Origin: Pycnopodia helianthoides | Lineage: Eukaryota > Echinodermata > Asteroidea > Forcipulatida > Asteriidae | NCBI GenBank assembly: GCA_032158295.1 | Contig: CM063258.1 | Coordinates: forward strand, 1,059,001-1,123,000 | Direction: 5' to 3' | DNA: 64,000 nucleotides | In this document: one piece after another, positions 32,535 to 42,973 of the stretch | How the letters are laid out: every line of letters starts with the position of its first letter | How positions within the stretch are numbered: position 1 is the stretch's first letter | The notes under the pieces: model-generated | The model's database searches: none | The model's input: only the letters and a program-made list of their open reading frames with translations | What the model was told of the DNA's origin: nothing | Made by a program: the position numbers and the translations under genes

Positions 32535-32875
32535 CCTGAATACATCAATGACTTAATTCATCTGTACAGACCCTCACAGACGGCTTCTCTCCTCAAATAA
32601 CCCGCTCCTCAACAATCCACGTTCTCTGCACTCCTAGGTGATCGTTGTTTTTTACATGCCGGGCCATCTCTTTGGAACAGCCTCCGACTTCAACTCAAGA
32701 CAAGCAGGTAGTTTTTCTCAATTTAAAACACATCTCAAAACCTATATATTTCTGAAATCAAAACTTCGGCCTTGGGTTGTTTTTTTTGTGTACAGCAGAG
32801 TTCTTGTTTTTTGCGCCAGAAGTGTCATCCTTGACAGACATGCGCTCTAGAAATGTTCAATATTATTATTATTAA
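32535..32875 (+). mobile_element. LINE reverse-transcriptase C-terminal remnant and 3' tail
   Basis: Translation from 32541 gives YINDLIHLY, then GDRCFLHAGPSLWNSLRLQL. This corresponds to the GDR-F-AP-LWNSLP-L segment at the C-terminus of CR1/Jockey-type LINE proteins. After a frameshift, the neighbouring frame continues with SFSQFKTHLKTYIF, the usual FK--LKTYLF ending. In-frame stops interrupt it. It ends with GCGCTCTAGAAATG and an ATT-rich tail at about 32861-32874, as in many LINE 3' ends. Only about 110 codons survive. It is non-functional; family-level assignment is inference. Confidence 0.7.
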
Positions 32876-33557
32876 CTTGATTATAAAGCATTGAAACATT
32901 ATGAAGCAAAACTCAAAGAGAGTTAAAAATTATCTTTCATTCTCCATCAGAGCTTTGAAATAATAATGGAAGTAATCCCGGTTTGAGGTGAGTCCTTACC
33001 GATGCGCATGAATATTTATTTTTGTACAGATCTCGGCAAAAAACACTATTTTCATCGCAAACCTTAAGTTTACCCATAACCTCTCGCTAATTTTCGTCGC
33101 GTGCCCGGATGAAAGGGTGAAAGCAATTAATGTGCAAAATTATGTTCAAGACAACTGAGTGTGAACGTTCGATCGGGTTTCTGCCATTCATTAATAATTA
33201 TAGGACTATTAAAATCTTCATGGGGATGAGGAACATATCTTCTTTGAGTGATTATAGCAAAAACAATTTAACGGTAATGTAATTTTATTGCCAGGAGCCA
33301 TTTTATTGCTTTCTGTTACTGGACAAAGCGTTCCTTTGTGTGCCTTGAGTAGGTGTTCCTTTGTGTGCCTTGAGTAGGGCGTGGCCTTACGCCATTCTTC
33401 CAGGCAAGACGTCTTGTAATTTGTTCATTTCACTTTACTCGGACTCAGTCCCTTATTGCACAAACTCATACTTGAAACCCAGGATCCGGACCAGAGATAA
33501 GAATTCAAACAGGAACCGCTCCTTTTCCGACCCGGATTGGGAGTTGGAACATGATTA
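32876..33557. other. Single-copy stretch with small tandem duplication
   Basis: GTTCCTTTGTGTGCCTTGAG is duplicated head to tail at about 33331-33378. The remainder is AT-rich and unique. Confidence 0.5.
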
Positions 33558-33697
33558 GGCCGTGTCCGAATTGGCAGCTACGGCTATGGCTACGGCTGGA
33601 TCGCCGCGTCATCACGCGTTGAAGTATAGGACGTCCTTTAGCAACAGCCTTAGCAACAGTCGTAGCCGTAGCCGTAGCCGGCAATTCGGATACGGCC
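33558..33697. mobile_element. GGCTAC foldback family C, complete copy
   Basis: GGCCGTGTCCGAATTGGC at left is mirrored by GGCAATTCGGATACGGCC at right. GGCTACGGCT and AGCCGTAGCC arms lie inside, with the core TATAGGACGTCC and TTAGCAACAG. About 140 bp, non-coding. One of the best-preserved members. Confidence 0.85.
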
Positions 33698-34754
33698 TTA
33701 TGTCTCGCCTTATTAGTTATACGGCCTTATGTCTCGTGTATAATTGAACAGACCGCCATTGCTGGTAGCCATTTTGTTTTGTTTTGGAGGTTTTTTCTTC
33801 CTTGACTTTAGACGTGCGCTAAACCAAACTTTTGAATGACCAAGGTGGCCTGACAACGCGATCAATGGCCTCTGTGCAAGATGCCATAAAACAAAAACAG
33901 ATTTATTATTCATCGGCTGTATTTCTGATCGGGCAGATTTTTCACATTTTTTTTTACTGGAGGTGTGAAGGGTATATACAACGCTGGTTAAATAGCGCCT
34001 CATCAAATTCGTGCATATTTTATGACGGCAGTAAACTATGCACGGAAACCAACATGTGAATTGTCAAGTGCCTTGTATAGTCACGCTATACTCAACAGTG
34101 ATAAGTCGTAATGATATTATGACTATTAATATAATGTCAATTTGACTACAACGGACAGTGTGAGTCTCGCGCGTGTTCGAACTTCCGGGACCGTTGTGGT
34201 CCCAACCATATGGAGTTTTACGTGGGAGGGATTTTGTTTTGTCAATTATTTTAGTCTTACGTAGTTTATGGGCATTGAAATTGTCAAGGTTGTTGGGAAT
34301 GTAATACTAAGTGATAAACAATATGAAAGTAAAATCAATTCAACAAAATAACAAAGAAAACCTGAGAATAAGACTTGACCTCCGTTTCCGGTTACTTGTG
34401 AAAAGTTAAGAGTTTTGCCCAACTGAGGGTCATGTTGTCATTAAACCTTTGTAATGGTCGCACAAATTGGGGCGTGATTGGCAAATGGGGTTTCTAAAAA
34501 TAAGCATCCTCGTCCCAAGTTTCATTTTGTTTCACGATAATTTTAACAAATTATTTGTATTATTGAAGGTTAATTTATAACAACTTGCTATTTTGTATAA
34601 GTTTTGTATAAATATAATTTAAATGGAAGATTTGATTTCATTGAAAAATATAGACTTCGTTCGAGTTGTTTTTCTCGATTTTGATATGCGCGAGACTTGC
34701 ACAGTCTATTATTAGCCTGGCAGGAAGACTAGGTGTGTCTTTAAAAAAATATAC
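33698..34754. other. Single-copy stretch without recognisable genes
   Basis: A short repeat of TACGGCCTTATGTCTCG (about 33691 and 33720) follows the foldback element. The rest is unrecognised, AT-rich DNA. Confidence 0.35.
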
Positions 34755-35060
34755 GAGTAGAATACCGTAACAAGAAATAAGTATTGTTTAAAACTTTGCA
34801 TCATGGTGTGGAAAAATAGGAAGGAACTATAAATAAATAGTAAACTTGCGGGTACAACTATGTGTAAATCTCTTTTGTGGGAGTGTTGGCTCTGAAAAGA
34901 GCCGGTGTGGTCTCGACGTTTCGAACAGTATACTCTGCTCGTCTTCAGGAGAAACTTCGAGGCCACACCGGCTCTTTTCAGAGCCAAAACTCTTACAAAA
35001 GAGATTTACACATGGTTGGTTGTACCCGCAAGTTTACTATTTATTTATAATTCCTTCCTA
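34755..35060 (-). mobile_element. Family O palindromic element, copy 2
   Basis: Inverted relative to 22315-22636. TAGGAAGGAACTATAAAT at 34817 is mirrored near 35046-35060. Inner arms CTCTGAAAAGAGCCGGTGTGG and the complement of the latter part are present once each side of the hammerhead-like core. Homology continues beyond the left arm through CATGGTGTGG. Confidence 0.8.
34897..34974 (-). ncRNA. Hammerhead-like motif with long stem I
   Basis: On the minus strand CTGAAGA (complement of 34942-34948) is followed by GAGCAG/CTGTTC stem II, then GAAACGTC (complement of 34915-34922). The flanks GAGCCGGTGTGGCCTCGA and TCGAGACCACACCGGCTC can pair over about 18 positions with one mismatch, forming stem I. 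This is the type I hammerhead order with a degenerate stem III. Activity is unproven. Confidence 0.3.
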
Positions 35061-35489
35061 AAATGGTTAGTGTTTCTTGTTATTCTACCTATGTTTTTTC
35101 AAATCTACGATGGCAATGTATCCAAATATCTTTCGCATGTGTAAAACAAAACTGAAGTAGAAATTGCTTTTCAATAAAAACAGACTTTTTTAATTATGCG
35201 TATCACGTCCGCAACAACTCTGCTATTGCGTCCGAATAATGACGGGTTCGGCTGAACTGATACACTCATACATTCTTTAACATTAATAATAACGCAGTTA
35301 TTATTCAGTGCTTTATCACACCCGTGGGCGTATCAAAGCACTCATTACTTTTACTTTCTACAATGTATGCGAAGCTATGTTTGAAATATAAGAGCCATTT
35401 ATTTACATAGCACCATGTAATGGCTTACAAGGTGCTGTGGCACAATCTGCAGCCAACCATACCAGAAACACCAGGGAGAACCTCTTCTC

Positions 35490-35878
35490 TTAAAGGAACA
35501 TTACAGAATTTGTAAGAACAAAACTTGTAAAATATACTTTTTGATCACAGATTTACATAAAACTTACACAGTCTAATGATGATGATGATAGTAGAAAACA
35601 TCCCTAGAAATACTTCTGTCTGAAATGCCACATTTGATGAGAAATTATAAACTAATTTACCGATTGGAGTTTATCGCTTAGTGAGCGTTTTATTCATTTG
35701 TTGAATCTATATGATTTCATGTAAATGTGTAATCGGTTTTCACTATTTTCTCGTGACTCTGATGGCCGATCGATCTCAAACTTCTTTGTCAGTTTATGTA
35801 TATGGTGGATTACATGAAGTGCTTACACTGCCAGCAACTGTTTTGCTAGCAAAAACCAATTCTTTAATGTTCCTTTAA
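35490..35878 (+). mobile_element. TTAA family A MITE, copy 4
   Basis: TTAA at 35490-35493 and 35875-35878, with tips AGGAACATTACAGAATTTGT and ACCAATTCTTTAATGTTCCT. Slightly more diverged, with an extra GATGAT unit. Confidence 0.9.
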
Positions 35879-37628
35879 CGATAGTGTACTGGGTTCTTTT
35901 ACATGCATTAACAACACACGGGACCAACGGCTTTGCGTCCCATCAGTTGTCATCGCTGAATTGCCTTCCGTAGCCAAAGTTGCTCGTTTAAAGGACGCGG
36001 CCGAACATTTTCACAAATCTTTTTTGTTGTTGATGGATTAGGAATTCGTAAATGGGCATTTTAAGTGCCAGTGCAATTATTTGAGAATGCAATGTCTCTA
36101 AAGCAGGGATAGATCGAACTAATTTTTGGGGGTGAAATCATTTTCCTTTTTTCGCTCAACACCTCTGGCTGGATAGGGATGTCCTTTTCGAAATTTCTTA
36201 TTCTGTTTCAATATGTAGGCCTGTAAATAAATAAAAAAAATTGTATATGTATTAAGATCAAACTGTCCAAAGGTGGCTATGAATTTCGTAGATTGTGTGT
36301 AGCGTCAGGTAGAGTTAAAAAAATATGAAGCGACAGCCGATGTTTGGCAGGGAATGGTATGTCGTAAAAAATCGAAGCCTCATCTTAAAAACACCTTGTC
36401 TTGAAAATCAGTTTGTTGTTGGAAAGTGTCTTCGGTTTTTTCATTGACTTTCTTGTCTTTGGTGGTTGGAACTATGGAGGACATCTTTCGTTGAGGTCAC
36501 CCAGCCGTGCTCTGCGGCCCCAAAATGTTCGGATGACTGCAGCTGCTCCACCTGACCTTATTTTCAATCTAGTTTTTTTGTTTGTGGGTCTTTTTTCTTC
36601 TGCTTCTCCTTCTTCCTATGCAAGTAGCAGATTATCGCTTTTTGTCCAACATGCGGGAATTGTTTTTCCCGTGGGGTGATTTTGGTGACCTTGCTCGGTC
36701 CGAAAGAAGATTTGTGCGGCGATGTCTTGGTGTTTTTTCGTGTGTGTGTTTTTGGTCAGTTTACCGATCGTCGAGTAGGGGGGGGGGTGGCGGCAGCGAG
36801 CCGGCTTTTCAGCGATCGCCAACGGAAGTAGAGTAAACTACGCGATGGCACGCGAGGGTATTTTGGGACCCTGTGGTGGATTGTGCCATCCATGAATGAG
36901 AAGGTAATGAAAAGAAGAGAGGGGGGGGGGTCTGTCATCAAATAGCGGCCCTTTCACCCCTCTAACGGGTACAATTGGCCGGGCAATCGCGGAATGATTA
37001 CGCCCTTTGTGCCGTTTCCTATTACCTAATCGTAGACATCTGATTCAGTCAAAGTCAGTTGCATTGCCAAGGTCGGGTCCCCGATGCGGCCCGTTATTCT
37101 CCTCTGCCGCTCAGGCGGGAGGGATCGATACCCGGGCACCTGCTCCGTGGACCCCTCACCGCACGCCTCACGACCGCCGTACAATACTGCCACCGGTCCT
37201 CTACTCGCTGTGCCGGTAAACTTGCCCCATTGGAAATGTTCACACCGGCGCCCTTCTTCTTCATAGTCTTCTCCTTCTTCTTTCATTTCGATGAGGGGGG
37301 AGAGAGAACGGGCATCCAATCCTCACCGAGGCGACGGGAAGCTCGCTTGGAGGGGCAAAGCAACTTTCTTCGGGGAGCGAACACGAAAGCGCAACGGGGC
37401 ATACCGGGGTTGACGGATCGATCGCCGGGTATAACTAAGAAAGGCTCGATCGGTCCACCATCCTTATCGAACGTTCGTCTCCCTCGCTACGCACACACAA
37501 AATGCACGGCTCTACGGCATTTCATGCGGTCGCTACTTTTGACTACTTCCCACTTTCTGCATCGTCTGTGTTTGACAAAAAGGCGGGAATCGAGTGAATA
37601 TATTTCCCTGCACAAAAGATTTTTCTCT

Positions 37629-37665
<37 letters not shown>

Positions 37666-37914
37666 CCTGCCTGTTACAGTAACTTTGTAAACGTAAAAGA
37701 TTGAAGGTTAAAATGAGAGAAGCGAACTGAAGTGAAAAATCTTGGAGGAATAAAGATGAACTATAATTGCGTGCAGCTGCACTTCAAAGCTGAAATTAAT
37801 TCAATAATTCAAGTATGAAGTTACTCCTTTAATCAGCCACAAATTTATTATATTCGGGTCAGATTTTATTTTACGCCGAGGGACCGCAAGATATGCACCC
37901 CGCTGTCTCGGGTA
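35879..37914. other. Single-copy region with GC-rich island and poly-T
   Basis: A family C-like fragment (GTAGCCAAAGTTGCTCG, GGACGCGGCCG) lies at 35967-36003. The GC-richer 36900-37620 section includes the longest frame of the window (207 codons, 37059-37682), which ends in phenylalanines from the poly-T tract. It has no recognised domain, so I do not call it a gene. Confidence 0.3.
37632..37672. repeat. Run of 41 T
   Basis: An uninterrupted T homopolymer on the plus strand. It may be the A-tail of an old minus-strand retroposed sequence, or simple slippage. No retroposon body was recognised beside it. Confidence 0.95.
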
Positions 37915-38035
37915 GAATCCAGATTTAAACTTAAATTGAACTCAGGCCCGACTTGAAGTGTACATCCCAACTTAAAATGCACACAACTTTTTGATGGGTT
38001 CGACTTTGTAATTAGTTGGGAACGGCCCAACTATT
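37915..38035 (+). repeat. Low-copy repeat with CATCCCAACTTAAAAT
   Basis: ACATCCCAACTTAAAATGCA, GACTTTGT and GGCCCAACT words recur in the same order, diverged, at about 38985-39190. Confidence 0.45.
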
Positions 38036-38050
38036 GACAGTTCTTTTGTT

Positions 38051-38528
38051 GATCAACACACTGCGCTGGTTGGCATGCTCTCACTTTCGGTACCTTATGG
38101 AGACCAAGGACAAAACGAAAAAGGGAAAACAAAAGGTCTCCACATGGAATTTCTAAAGACTGGGGTGCTCCACAAGGAAAATTTGTGTACAAAGTCTATG
38201 GGAAACTGTTAAGTGCAGGGACAAAGGAAAGAACAAAAGAGTGCTCCATAAGGATGCATTTTTGAGAATGTGTGTAGGGCCGAATGTTAGGAAACATTCA
38301 ATCGCAGGTACAGATGTTGTGACCAAATTCAACATTTCTGCAAACTTTCAATACAAAACTATATATCTTATGATTGGTCGCTTTGTTTCCAACAAATTCA
38401 ACACTATTTTTGAATATTTGTGTAACATTGTTACAAACTGTGGTTTTCCGGGTGTTTTTTGCGTTTATGGCTTTCCAAGCTTGGTTGGCAAAAACGTTGG
38501 GCTGTGACGTTGCAAAACAAAGGTCTAC
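38051..38528 (+). repeat. Family L copy interrupted by family M
   Basis: GATCAACACACTGCGCTGG and GGTTGGCATG match the start of the family. Homology resumes at GGGCCGAATGTTAGG (38277) and runs to GACGTTGCAAAAC. The ~200 bp between is absent from both other family L copies. Confidence 0.8.
38078..38276 (-). repeat. Family M insertion with intact TTAA site
   Basis: Its reverse complement aligns with the two sides of the TTAA element at 43023-43414. Shared words include GGTCTCCA, GGGTGCTCCACAAGG, GTGTACAAAGT and ATCC-TATGGAG. A single TTAA at 38209-38212 marks the unoccupied position. It begins CTTATGGAGACC and ends CTCCATAAGGATGC, so its ends are also inverted. Confidence 0.75.
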
Positions 38529-38984
38529 AAACCCCTTGTATGTGACGTCGTAAGCTCAAACAGCGCCCCCACTGAGGTCATGGAAGACTAGACTGGTCCG
38601 CGGTCCTTATCCACAAGGATACGGACAGGCACCGGTCTGTTAATCAAAGAGATGGTCACTGCTAGACTGGTCCCCTGTCCGACTGGTCACCTATCCGCAA
38701 AACCGCAGTGGATGCGAGGTCAAAGTGCGTTTGTCAGGTATCCTCCAACGCTCGAAGCCGGTCTCTAGCGTAAAACACGAGCCTCGAAGTGTGACGTCAG
38801 ATGTTCGGGCTAATGGAAGACCTGTCATTGGCTGAGAGTTCTGCGTTGCGCATGCGTGCACGTTTCTATTTTTGACCTCAGCGATTGCGAACAATACAAG
38901 AGGTTTGAAACCTCTCAAGTTTGGATATGCCTTAATTATGTTCAACGGCCGTCTCATGACTTAGGTAAAATAAACCCGGGTTTA
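38529..38984. other. Single-copy stretch with CRE- and NRF1-like words
   Basis: GTGACGTCAGA near 38794 and TTGCGCATGCGTGCAC near 38852 are good matches to CRE and NRF1 words. GACTGGTCC-type words recur at about 38590-38690. No gene start is evident. Confidence 0.3.
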
Positions 38985-39190
38985 AAGTTAAAATGAACAC
39001 ATACGTTGAAATAGGCCCAATTTAAGGTGAACATCCCAACTTAAAATATGCATAAGTTTAAATATATAGATTTGACTAAAACTGTATTAGGTTTGACGCC
39101 ATCTTCAATTCCAGATTGGGTGCACAAGTTGTTCTAGTCCCGACTTTGTGAGGGACTACAATTGGGACAGCCCAGTGAAATTGCTTCATG
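38985..39190 (+). repeat. Diverged second copy of CATCCCAACTTAAAAT repeat
   Basis: ACATCCCAACTTAAAATATG with AGGCCCAATT before and CCCGACTTTGTGAGGGAC after parallels 37915-38035. Confidence 0.4.
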
Positions 39191-39959
39191 GTGTGACAGA
39201 CTTGACGTACCCCAGTTGTGATGTGTCCAGTTGGGTTTGAAAGTGACACGTCGAACTTTAATGGTTTGATGGACGGTACCAATGACATCCTGTACATCAG
39301 TTGCGATAGGCCCAACTCTAAATAATGCGAACGTTAGGACAAACCTAACTTAAAGTTGTGTGAGGCAACATCTAACTTATATTGTATTCAAGCTAGGATA
39401 GACCTATACTGTCAACTTAAAGAAACACATTGCCTTCAAATCTTTCAAATTGTTGCTGTTTGGAATTGCTTGTTATCAATTCAGGAGTTGTTCTTGCACA
39501 AAAACATATGTGAGTAGTTAAACAAAACCCATAAAATATGCCACTTGAAATACAACCAGAGGAACATACGGTCCGCCATGTTTGGTTCTGCAAAATAGCG
39601 GACCGCTTTCTTTCATGAAGTTACACAAACACCACCCAATTTCAAGGTAATTTTATGTGAATCATTATATTCTACTTAAAAATATCTTTCCGACCATATT
39701 CATTTCAAAACAAACGCTTTTTATAGCACAAAGCGCCCATTCCAAAAGCAACTTGCCCCTTTAAGATTGGCCAAACTTTACTTGGCAGTCAATCAGATAG
39801 GAATTTTCACCTGGACTTTTACTATTAGTGGTGGTATCAAGTTACCCCCCCCCCCTTAAAGAAGCTTCTGCTTTTAAAAAAATTAATTATTTGTTGCACT
39901 CATTTTGTAAGATAAATACCTATCACTTCGCCTGATTGTATAACATTTAAATTCCATCT
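39191..39959. other. Single-copy AT-rich stretch
   Basis: Nothing recognised apart from a C run near 39846-39855. Confidence 0.3.
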
Positions 39960-40319
39960 TTAAAAGGCATGATATACTTTGGGTAATTGTCAAAGATTAG
40001 TATTCCTACTTGGTGTATCCCAGCATATACATCAAATAACAAACCTGTGAAAATTTGGACTCAGGGGTGGTCATCGAAGTTGTAAAAAAATAATGAAAGA
40101 AAAACAATCCTTGTTGCATAGATTGTGTGCTTTCAAATGCCTGAGGTCAGCATTCAAATGTTTTAGTGAGAAATTACCTCTTTTTCAAGAGCTAGATTAC
40201 TTCAGAGGGAGTCGTTTCTCACAATGTGTTCATCATTGAACAAGGTGCTCCTTTTACCAACTAAGTTTTTACGGTAAAGTATTTCTTGAGTAATTACCAA
40301 AAGTATCCACTGCCTTTAA
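39960..40319 (+). mobile_element. TTAA family B MITE, second copy
   Basis: TTAA at 39960-39963 and 40316-40319. GGTAATTGTCAAAGA follows the left tip, and TAATTACCAAAAGTATCCAC with TGCC forms the right tip. About 360 bp, more diverged than the copy at 12099. Confidence 0.75.
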
Positions 40320-40343
40320 GCAGAGCGTTTGCCCTGTGGCTAT

Positions 40344-40478
40344 GGCCGTATCCGAATCGCTACGGTTACGGCTACGACTGTTGCTAAAGGTGTTGCTAAG
40401 GACGTCCTATACTTCAACGCACGATGACGCGGTGATCCAGCCGTAGCCATAGCCGCTACGGTCAATTCGAACACGGCC
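40344..40478. mobile_element. GGCTAC foldback family C copy
   Basis: GGCCGTATCCGAATCGCTAC at left and TCAATTCGAACACGGCC at right, with AAGGACGTCCTATAC in the core. About 135 bp, with the core reversed relative to 33558-33697. Confidence 0.8.
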
Positions 40479-40667
40479 TGTTTGTTGATATCGCCGCCCA
40501 TGTTACGTCACCGATTCCTCTGAACAGTCATGACGTCGTGCATCAGGAATGACGTCATGTTCCAGGGGACGTTTCATTATAGGTGTGAATACTTCTAACC
40601 AGTGATATTCAAAGGTGTCACACCATGACTGGTTTCCGGAAAAAACTCACTATTGTGGGCAAATCAT

Positions 40668-40813
40668 CTGGGCTCAATTTGATAAAGCTGCCTAAGCAGC
40701 AACTGTTGCTAAGATATTTTCTGCTAAGCGAAAATGAGCAGGATGCCAGCCACATGGTACTAAAGTGGAATGGTATTTTGGATGGTAACCTTGGTATAAA
40801 AGCATAATTTTAC
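40668..40813. repeat. Family K fragment
   Basis: CTCAATTTGATAAAGCTGCC, TTTTCTGCTAAGCG and ATGAGCAGGATGCCAGCC match family K pieces in inverted order, implying a rearranged or palindromic derivative. Confidence 0.5.
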
Positions 40814-41043
40814 TGTTCGCGCTGGCGGGAAAATGTGCGAGGATATATGACAAAGTTATAGGTCGTTTCAGCAAGGACCTTGAGCATTGACTTCATTACG
40901 CCGCCATATTAGCGGCAAAACGATGATGAAGCAACGGAAACACCGGGTACGCACGCGCACAAGATCAGCCAATGGGCTATCATCTTCTTTTGACCCTTAG
41001 CCGAGGGCGCCCTACTCAAATGACGTCATATGCATAAGGTCTA
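40814..41043. other. Short single-copy stretch with CRE-like word
   Basis: GCCAATGGGC near 40975 and AATGACGTCATATG near 41019 are present. No associated gene seen. Confidence 0.3.
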
Positions 41044-41353
41044 TTGGCGGCTACGGCTATGGAATGACCATTTATTTGTTACACATCCAACAGCACAATT
41101 AAAGCCAATAGCAGAATGAATAGGAATAGGAAAAGAGAATGAATGTTCAATTTTAGATGTAGGAGGAAAAAACCCAATGGGGAAAACCCACGCAATCAGG
41201 TAGGGACTTAAAACCTGATCCACGTGCAAGGCTCCAGGTCTGAGGTGGGATTCTAACCATGGTCCACAGAGGTGAAAGGCAAGATACCACTGAGCCAACC
41301 TGATCCCCGTGCGTTGAAGCAACTGCCGCAGGCCGTCAATTCGTACACGGCCT
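41044..41353. mobile_element. Family C copy split by a SINE
   Basis: GGCGGCTACGGCTAT at 41045-41059 is the left arm. The family resumes at CGTGCGTTGAAG near 41308 and ends GTCAATTCGTACACGGCC at 41352. About 250 bp of SINE lies between. Confidence 0.65.
41059..41308 (-). mobile_element. tRNA-derived SINE
   Basis: On the minus strand the element starts GGGGATCAGGT. It has an A box TGGCTCAGTGGTA (complement of 41285-41297) and a B box GGTTAGAATCC (complement of 41248-41258), spaced as in a tRNA gene. A non-tRNA body follows and ends GTGTAACAAATAAATGG, an A/T-rich tail of the type shared with partner LINEs. About 250 bp and otherwise intact. Confidence 0.8.
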
Positions 41354-41458
41354 TATATTGTTTCGGAATGCATTCTGTCGGATTTGTGCCTGCAGGTGGA
41401 TTTATTAGCAACACGATCGGTGTCTTTAACTTTGTCACCATTTTAAACTGACCCCCTG

Positions 41459-41575
41459 GCCCTGTTTCATAAATACGCCAAAAGTTGCTAAGGAAAGAAA
41501 ACACACTGCTTTGCAGAAAACAGGTTACCAGTTAAATGCCACACAGTACATTGTTGCAGTTGCATGGTGCCCACA
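41459..41575 (+). repeat. Family K fragment
   Basis: GGCCCTGTTTCATAAATACG, then TTGCTAAGG, AACAGGTTACCAG and TGCCACACAGTAC, follow the order of family K with strong divergence. Confidence 0.5.
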
Positions 41576-42973
41576 AATTTAATAGCATCAAGTGTAGTTA
41601 TTTATTTATTGAAATATTTCTCGTATTGAAACCTAAGGGCAGATACCTGTGTATTAGAAGTGGACAAATACATATTTTGAACTGAAGTTGTGCCCTGTAT
41701 ACTTAGTGTTAAATCCACAAACAATTGTATTCATTTGAGGTTGACCAACCAAACAAGCCAACGTAGATCTCACTCATACAGATACCGAAGATTGCCATGC
41801 CTTTAACCAGTATAGGGGTCACAGTCTCAAACGGAGGTCGGTATGAAAAATCGCATCCAAAACGCATGCCGAATTATTCATCACTAAACCAGATGAAACA
41901 AAACACAGTCGATATCTAATTATTCAAAGCTCCCCCTTTCCCCGTAAAAAAAACTCTTTTGATTACTGCTGTGCGTTGAGAGAGAATTTAGTTCCCGGGC
42001 CCCCATGGGGGTGGTGGGGGGGGGGTTGAGAAACAGCAGTGTACGCATTGATCATGGTTCGAGGTGATTTTCTTGTTTTCTTCTTCGTCGTCGTCGTCTT
42101 CAGCGCGGGGTAATCGAGGCTCGCCTCGCCCGGTGGAACGTGCCGCCCACACCGTCCCGCTCGCTACCTCACACCTCGTGGAACGGTCCCCCGATGGCAC
42201 CGGCCGGGCCGGGCCGGGCCCCGCTGCAGATTCCATCCCGGGGCCCGTACATATACGAGGGGGCAATTAGTTAGTGTTTCACTCACGTTTAACGCTACTA
42301 AGTGGCAGTCTGTCGTGCCATGACTCCGTAATGAAGTACCGCGTGTTATTATGGGGTTTTTGTTGGTGGATATCCCCCTCCTTTACCGCCATTTTCTCTC
42401 TCCTCGGTTGTTTGCTATTCATTCCATGATTTCCACTCCTGACCTCCATTTTCCCCCTATTCGATTGAGACGACGGAAAGGGAATAATTTATTGGGTAAT
42501 TATTGTTATGATTATATTAATATCACTTCTGGTTATGTATTCCATCATGGCGACCCGATCAGCTCAAGCCCATTTGGAGTAAAATATATATATTTTTTCC
42601 AACTCGTACACACGCACCCGTCACAGATGGTCGGTACTTCTTCATAACTTATTGATGCACTAACCATATATCTTTATAAATTATTTGGGGTGATATATTA
42701 TGTTATGTAAATTGGCTTATTCATTATACCTGAATCATCTAGTCGGCCACTTGCTGCTGAAGCCGGGCGGACATTAATGCATCATCCATTTCACATAATA
42801 CAGTCATTTTAGAGTATTTATTGAAATATGCTCTTAAAAGAGCGCAGGTCATCATTTGATTCTGAGAAAGGTCCTTGACTTGTGAAGGTATATGAAGCAA
42901 CTTGTATCTGATCATGTTCACCTCTCTATCTGCGTCCAATATGTGTCATGAGCACTACCGTACACTTAGTCTA
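41576..42973. other. Single-copy region with GC-rich island at 42.0-42.3 kb
   Basis: A G run lies at 42015-42026 and GGGCC repeats near 42202-42223. Open frames of 60-98 codons are motif-free. The AT-rich part (42480-42720) is unique. Confidence 0.3.

Noticed and set aside
37059..37682. Longest open frame in the window (207 codons, plus strand)
   Set aside because: It lies in GC-rich DNA, ends in a phenylalanine run produced by the 41-T homopolymer, overlaps another open frame and has no recognisable domain. Chance is the simplest explanation.
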